The position numbers were made by a program, and so were the translations under genes. The notes under the pieces are model-generated. The model was not told the origin of the DNA. It searched no databases and was given only the letters and a program-made list of their open reading frames with translations. Shown here one piece after another: positions 59,398 to 64,000 of a stretch of 64,000 nt of DNA. The DNA is taken from NCBI RefSeq assembly GCF_025371035.1, contig NZ_JANZXB010000001.1, forward strand, positions 434,001 through 498,000. Reading direction: 5' to 3'. The DNA is from Sphingomonas sp. LC-1. Its GTDB lineage: Bacteria; Pseudomonadota; Alphaproteobacteria; Sphingomonadales; Sphingomonadaceae. The number at the start of each line of letters is the position of its first letter. Position 1 is the stretch's first letter.

Positions 59398-60879
59398 TCA
59401 GGCGTCTCGCGCCACCCGCAGCATGGCAAGCGCCGCCAGCCCCATCACCGCCGCCGCAATCGCCATCGCCCAAACCAGATTGTCGGGGAAGAAACGGCCG
59501 ACGACCGCACCCATGATCGATGACACGATCAGTTGCGGCAGGACGATAAAGATATTGAACAAACCCATGTAAATACCGAGCTTTTCGGCCGGCAGCGCCG
59601 CCGACAGCATGGCATAGGGCATGGTCAGGATCGAGGCCCAGGCGATGCCGACCAGCACCATCGAACCGATCAGCAGCCAAGCATCGTCGATGAACAGGAA
59701 CGAGGCGAACCCCGCCGCGCCGCATAGCAGCCCCAGAACATGGGTATTGCGTCGCCCGACAGCCCGAGCCAGCGGCGGCAAGGCGAAGGCCCAGAGCGTC
59801 GCTACCCCGCTATAGACCGCGAAGAGCACGCCCACCCAGTTCGCACCCTCGTTGAACGCCGCGCTGCTCGGGTCGCTGGTATGGAACACCCGCGCCGCGA
59901 CGATCGGCGTGGTGTAGATCCACATGATGAACAGCGCCGACCAGGTGAAGAACTGGACCAGCGCCAGTCGCTTCATCGTCGCGGGCATGGCGGCGAGATC
60001 GGCGAGAATCTGGCTGAGCGCATTGCCGCCCCGCCCACCCCGGACGAGTGCCGCGCTGACGATTTGCGCCAGCCCGAATGCGATCAGACCGCCGCCGAGC
60101 AGATAGACCGGCTTGTCCAGCCCGAACGCGCTTACTGCCACGCTGATCGCCACGCCCGCGAGGATCCATAAAGGCGCAGCACCGATCCGGTCCGAGGGGA
60201 CGGCATCGCTCCGCGTCGCCTGCCCTTCGTCGCGATCGGCAAAGGCGGCGATCTGCTCGGGCGAATATTCGCGCGTGGTCAGCACCGTCCACAGCACCGC
60301 TAGGAACAGCGCCGCCGCGCCGATATAGAAACCATAGCGAACAGAAGGCGGCACCTCCCCCGGTGCCGCGACATTGGCGACATGGAAGACATCGGTCAGC
60401 ACCATCGGCGCCAGCGACCCCAGCACCGCGCCTGCGCCGATGAACCCGGTCTGGAAGGCATAGCCCGCCGTCCGCTGGCGGCTGGGTAGCATATCGCCGA
60501 CAAAGGCGCGGAACGGCTCCATCGAGACGTTGAGCGAAGCGTCGAGCAGCCATAGCAGCATCGCCGCCGCGACCAGCCCGCCCGCATTGGGCATGCCCAG
60601 CAGCGCCAGCGTCGCCAGCACCGCGCCCGCCAGAAAATAGGGCCGCCGCCGCCCGAAACGTCCCCAAGTCCGGTCGCTATAATGGCCGATCACCGGCTGG
60701 ACGAGCAGCCCGGTCAGCGGCGCGGCGATCCACAGGAACGCCAGGTCCTTCTCCGCCGTCCCCAGCGACTGGAAGATGCGGCTGACATTGGCGTTCTGCA
60801 GCGCGAAGCCGATCTGTATCCCGAAAAAGCCGAAGGAGGTGTTCCACAGCCCCCGAAAGCCCTGACGCGGCTTTTCCAT
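59398..60879 (-). CDS. MFS sugar:proton symporter (SLC45/sucrose-maltose type)
   Basis: A 493-residue, 12-helix transporter. The loop HYSDRTWGRFGRRRPYFLAG between helices 2 and 3 is the signature of the glycoside-pentoside-hexuronide/SUC branch of MFS, which imports disaccharides with protons. It lies downstream of a LacI regulator on the same strand (36 bases) and opposite a TonB-dependent receptor, which fits maltose- or sucrose-like uptake across both membranes. The sugar itself cannot be named. Confidence 0.9.
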   Translation of the reverse strand: MEKPRQGFRGLWNTSFGFFGIQIGFALQNANVSRIFQSLGTAEKDLAFLWIAAPLTGLLVQPVIGHYSDRTWGRFGRRRPYFLAGAVLATLALLGMPNAGGLVAAAMLLWLLDASLNVSMEPFRAFVGDMLPSRQRTAGYAFQTGFIGAGAVLGSLAPMVLTDVFHVANVAAPGEVPPSVRYGFYIGAAALFLAVLWTVLTTREYSPEQIAAFADRDEGQATRSDAVPSDRIGAAPLWILAGVAISVAVSAFGLDKPVYLLGGGLIAFGLAQIVSAALVRGGRGGNALSQILADLAAMPATMKRLALVQFFTWSALFIMWIYTTPIVAARVFHTSDPSSAAFNEGANWVGVLFAVYSGVATLWAFALPPLARAVGRRNTHVLGLLCGAAGFASFLFIDDAWLLIGSMVLVGIAWASILTMPYAMLSAALPAEKLGIYMGLFNIFIVLPQLIVSSIMGAVVGRFFPDNLVWAMAIAAAVMGLAALAMLRVARDA

Positions 60880-60915
60880 AACCCCTCCTCGTCGTTCTGA
60901 TTATTATTGTCGTCG

Positions 60916-61947
60916 TTACGGCCGCACGCTCGATCCGCGTACGACCAGCGTGGCGGGCAACAGCATCGCGGTGCGCGGTTTGCCCGCAATTTCCGCGAGT
61001 AGCGCGCGGACCAGCAACCGCCCGGCGGCCGCGGCGTCCTGCACCACCGTGGTCAGCGGCGGATGCGCGAAGCTGGCCGCCGGAATATCGTCGAAGCCCA
61101 CCACCGAGACATCGCCCGGCACGCGCAATCCCGCCTCCGCCAGCACCCGCATCGCCGCCAGCGCGATCAGGTCGCTGGCCGCCATGATCCCGTCGAACGC
61201 GTGGCCCCGCGCCAGCAATTGCCGCGCGGCCCGCTCGCCCTCTTCCTCGCTGGAGATTGCGCCGACCTGCAAACCGGGATCGCAGACCAGATCGGCCTCG
61301 GCCAGCGCATCGCGATAGCCGCGATAGCGGTCATGAAATTCGGGATAATGATCGGTCGCATCGCCCAGAAACGCGATCCGCTTGCGACCTTGCGCCACCA
61401 GATGCCGCGTCGCCGCCAGCGCGCCCGCATGATTGTCGCAGCCAATGGTCAGCCCCGGCTGCCCCGGCGCGACCGAGCCCCAGCGCACGAAATGGGTGCC
61501 CCGCGCGACCAATTGCTCAAGCAGCTCGCGATAATCGGCATAGTCGCCATAGCCGAGCAGGATCAGCCCGTCGGCGCGGTGGCTGTCCTCATATTCGGCC
61601 TGCCAGTCGCTCTCGCCATTCTGGAACGAGACGAGCAGGTCGTAACCGACCTCTGCACAGCTCTCCATGATCGAGCCCAACATGCCGAGGAAAAAGGGAT
61701 TGATCAGCGTCTGCCCCGGCGAAGGATCGCGGAACAGCAGCAGCGCCAGCGTCCGCGTCTGCCCGCTGCGCAGATTGGAGGCGGCACGATCGACCGTATA
61801 GTTCAGCGTCTTGGCGATCGCCTCGATCCGGGCACGCGTGGCGGCGCTGACCGAGGGGCTGCCGCGCAGCGCACGGCTGACCGTCGGCTGCGAAACGCCC
61901 GCCAGTTGCGCGATATCGAACGATGTGGGCTTTCGCTGGCCGACCAA
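60916..61947 (-). CDS. LacI-family transcriptional regulator
   Basis: A 343-residue LacI regulator: N-terminal headpiece PTSFDIAQLAGVSQPTVSRALRG with the hinge NLRSGQT, and a periplasmic-binding-protein-like effector domain (GYGDYADYRELLEQL, VSVVGFDDIPAASFAHPPLTTV). I chose the TTG at 61947 (MVGQRKPTSFDIAQ), with AGGAGG ten bases upstream; a CTG two codons earlier has better spacing, so the start is uncertain. It most likely controls itself, the MFS gene downstream and the divergent TonB receptor. Confidence 0.92.
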   Translation of the reverse strand: MVGQRKPTSFDIAQLAGVSQPTVSRALRGSPSVSAATRARIEAIAKTLNYTVDRAASNLRSGQTRTLALLLFRDPSPGQTLINPFFLGMLGSIMESCAEVGYDLLVSFQNGESDWQAEYEDSHRADGLILLGYGDYADYRELLEQLVARGTHFVRWGSVAPGQPGLTIGCDNHAGALAATRHLVAQGRKRIAFLGDATDHYPEFHDRYRGYRDALAEADLVCDPGLQVGAISSEEEGERAARQLLARGHAFDGIMAASDLIALAAMRVLAEAGLRVPGDVSVVGFDDIPAASFAHPPLTTVVQDAAAAGRLLVRALLAEIAGKPRTAMLLPATLVVRGSSVRP

Positions 61948-62039
61948 GATCAGGGCATCCTCCTCGCCCCCCGCATACCGGCTTTGTCCATCCGGGTTAA
62001 GCGCGAGCCCTGTCGTAATAATGCAACAGGCCGATATGG

Positions 62040-62060
62040 CCGCATTGAATACGTATGCGG
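62040..62060. promoter_or_regulatory. candidate operator between lacI-type gene and receptor
   Basis: CCGCAT and ATGCGG are inverted copies around nine bases that include ATACGTA, in the divergent gap 93 bases before the receptor start. Size and place suit a regulator site, but it departs from typical LacI palindromes in the centre. Confidence 0.4.
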
Positions 62061-62152
62061 CTTTGTTGGCTTTCTCCGTCATCGATTTCACAGGAGGGGC
62101 AACAACCATACCCGTTCGTCGAACAGAGACGGGGTTTCCTGGAGGGGATTTC

Positions 62153-64000
62153 ATGACGGTTCGCCTTGTGGCGCCGGCCGATGCCGCGCGCTCTTTCCTG
62201 AAGCTCGGCGTCAGCACGTTGGCCATGGTCATCGCCGCACCCGCATTCGCGCAGGCCTCGACCACGCTGCCCGACGCGGCCGCCAGCACCACCGCCGCCA
62301 ATCCCAATGACGGGGCCGCCGCCGATCCGCAGGCGCAGGATGGTGCGGGCTCGGGCGACATCGTCGTCACCGGCTTTCGCGCCGCGCTGGAAAACGCCGT
62401 CGCCGAGAAGAAGAACCGCGACCTCGTCGTCGAGTCCGTCTCGGCGGAAGATATCGGCAAGCTGCCCGACGCCTCGATCGCGGAGTCGATCGCCCGCCTG
62501 CCCGGCGTCACGTCGCAGCGGGTCAATGGCCGCTCCAACGCCATCTCGATCCGCGGCTTCGCGCCCGATTTCTCGACCACCCTGCTCAACGGCCGCGAGC
62601 AGACCTCGACCGGCGACAATCGCGCGGTCGAATATGACCAGTACCCCGCCGAAGTCGTCAACCAGGTCCTGATCTACAAGACCGCCAATGCCGGGCTGAT
62701 CGGCCAGGGCCTGTCCGGCACGGTCGACCTGAAGACCATCCGCCCGCTCGACTATGGCAAGCGCGTCTTCTCGGTCGGCGCGCGCGGCACCTACGCCGAT
62801 ATCGGCAAGCTCAATGCCGGGTCGAAGGACTTCGGCTATCGCGCCTCGGCCACCTATGTCGACCAGTTCGCCGACGACACGATCGGCGTGGCGCTGTCCG
62901 CCAGCTATCTGAACGAGCCGTACCAGATTCAGGAAGGCAATGCCTGGGGCTATGCGCCGGTCACGGTGAACGGCGCCTCGGCCAATGTCATCGGCGGCTC
63001 CAAATCCTATGTCACCTCGACCACGCTGAAGCGCCTGGGCCTTTCGGGCACGCTCCAGTGGAAAATGAGCGACACCTTCACCAGCACGCTCGACGGCTTT
63101 TATTCCGACTTCAACGACGATCAGATCAAGCGCGGCATCGAACTGCCGCTGGCCTGGGGCAGCGGCACGACGCTGACCAATCCGACCGTCAGCAACGGCC
63201 TCGTCACCTCGGGCACGTTCAACAATGTCGAGGGCGTGGTCCGCAACGACTCGTTCCAGCGTACCGCCAAGCTCTATTCCTTCGGCTATAACGGCAAGTA
63301 TAAGGGCGATGACGGCTGGAGCGCGTTCATCGACCTCAGCTATTCGCGCACCGATCGCGACGAGGTGACGCTGGAAACCTATAGCGGCACCGGATACGGC
63401 CAGGGCAATGGCGCGACCGATACGATCGGCTTCACCACCGGACGCAACGGCACGGTGTTCAAGCCGACGCTGAACTATTCCGACCCCAATCTGATCCAGC
63501 TGACCGATCCGCTGGGTTGGGGCGGCACGACGCGGCAGGCGGGCTATTTCAACGACCGCAAGATCACCGATGAGATCAAGCAATACCGGGTCGAGATCGA
63601 ACGCGAGGTCGAAACGCCGATCATCCACGCCATCCGCTTCGGCCTGAACTATACCGACCACAGCAAATCGCTGGCGCCCAACGAATCCTTCGTCACGCTG
63701 CCGAACGGGGCGACCATCGCGCCGCTGCCCCAGCAATATCGCCAGACGCCGACCGACCTGACCTATCTGGGTCTGGGACCGATGCTCAGCTATGATCCGC
63801 GTGCGCTGTTGGCGGGCGGGGTCTACACGCTGACCCCCAATACCAGCGCGGATGTGCCCGCCAAGGCGTACACCACGACCGAGCATCTGATGACCGCCTA
63901 TCTCCAGACCGACCTGCGCGCGCAGATCGGCGCAGCGGAGCTGACCGGCAATATCGGCGTGCAGGCGGTCGGGACCGAGCAGAAGTCGCGCGGCCTGATC
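62153..64000 (+). CDS. TonB-dependent receptor (sphingomonad type), partial
   Basis: The frame is open for 616 codons to the right edge, so the barrel is incomplete. It has a signal peptide (cut after PAFA), a TonB box-like DIVVTGFR, the plug domain (LPDASIAESIARLPGV, SIRGFAPDFSTTLLNGREQ, VYKTANAGLIGQGLSGTVD with I for V) and the first barrel strands. GGAGGGG lies six bases before the ATG. It matches large TonB receptors that import oligosaccharides in Caulobacter and sphingomonads, and it diverges from a LacI regulator with an MFS sugar transporter, so sugar uptake is the likely task. Confidence 0.92.
   Translation, partial: MTVRLVAPADAARSFLKLGVSTLAMVIAAPAFAQASTTLPDAAASTTAANPNDGAAADPQAQDGAGSGDIVVTGFRAALENAVAEKKNRDLVVESVSAEDIGKLPDASIAESIARLPGVTSQRVNGRSNAISIRGFAPDFSTTLLNGREQTSTGDNRAVEYDQYPAEVVNQVLIYKTANAGLIGQGLSGTVDLKTIRPLDYGKRVFSVGARGTYADIGKLNAGSKDFGYRASATYVDQFADDTIGVALSASYLNEPYQIQEGNAWGYAPVTVNGASANVIGGSKSYVTSTTLKRLGLSGTLQWKMSDTFTSTLDGFYSDFNDDQIKRGIELPLAWGSGTTLTNPTVSNGLVTSGTFNNVEGVVRNDSFQRTAKLYSFGYNGKYKGDDGWSAFIDLSYSRTDRDEVTLETYSGTGYGQGNGATDTIGFTTGRNGTVFKPTLNYSDPNLIQLTDPLGWGGTTRQAGYFNDRKITDEIKQYRVEIEREVETPIIHAIRFGLNYTDHSKSLAPNESFVTLPNGATIAPLPQQYRQTPTDLTYLGLGPMLSYDPRALLAGGVYTLTPNTSADVPAKAYTTTEHLMTAYLQTDLRAQIGAAELTGNIGVQAVGTEQKSRGLI

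Noticed and set aside
61997-63886. 629-codon frame antisense to the TonB receptor
   Set aside because: It lacks recognisable domains and overlaps a clear receptor with signal peptide and plug domain.

Overview
The window is a gene-dense, high-GC stretch of chromosome that looks like Sphingomonas or a close relative (Alphaproteobacteria, Sphingomonadales). Pointers are the LexA box of the alphaproteobacterial GTTC-N7-GTTC type, a ppiD-trpE / trpGDC-moaC-moeA-lexA / comEC / gltX-gltA order, DUF1467, DUF2336 and DUF2842 proteins, a zapA-6S RNA-fau arrangement, and a large TonB-dependent receptor of the sphingomonad type. I see no prophage, insertion sequence or CRISPR array.

Layout. 1-15.9 kb: the end of an M17 aminopeptidase, tpiA, a PpiD-like periplasmic foldase, then tryptophan synthesis (trpE; trpGDC) run together with molybdenum-cofactor genes (moaC, moeA) and lexA, which carries its own tandem SOS boxes. 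comEC faces lexA; gltX, gltA and a small membrane protein follow and end at a strong terminator. 15.9-22.4 kb: an accessory-looking signalling locus made of a PAS/kinase protein without its phospho-acceptor His, a DUF2336 protein, a nucleotidyltransferase-like membrane protein, an Hpt-like protein also lacking its His, and a divergent 767-residue coiled-coil membrane protein. This is the part most likely to hold an undescribed system.

22.4-43.1 kb, all on the minus strand: the 14-gene respiratory complex I operon nuoA-N (with an extra SnoaL/NTF2-like gene between nuoD and nuoE), followed by birA, coaX, RNase J, DUF1467, a WYL-type regulator and a VOC protein whose ribosome binding site sits inside a perfect hairpin. 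43-50.4 kb: inositol monophosphatase, efp, an M23 peptidase with a tiny partner gene, thiE, a DhnA-type class I aldolase, a MazF-type toxin-antitoxin pair, a TlpA-like thioredoxin, and gap-MOSC-pgk. With tpiA at the left end, the window therefore encodes several steps of lower glycolysis.

50.6-54 kb: ZauP-like/ZapA division genes, 6S RNA, fau, DUF2842, two identical tRNA-Asp genes and an AI-2E family permease. 54-64 kb: a TesB thioesterase, a double-TetR regulator, an EF-hand protein with an OmpR/EnvZ-type two-component pair, and a carbohydrate-uptake locus (MFS symporter, LacI regulator, divergent TonB-dependent receptor) that runs off the right edge. Many genes overlap by 1-4 bases (ATGA, GTGA, TAATG), so translational coupling is common, and several starts are GTG or TTG.
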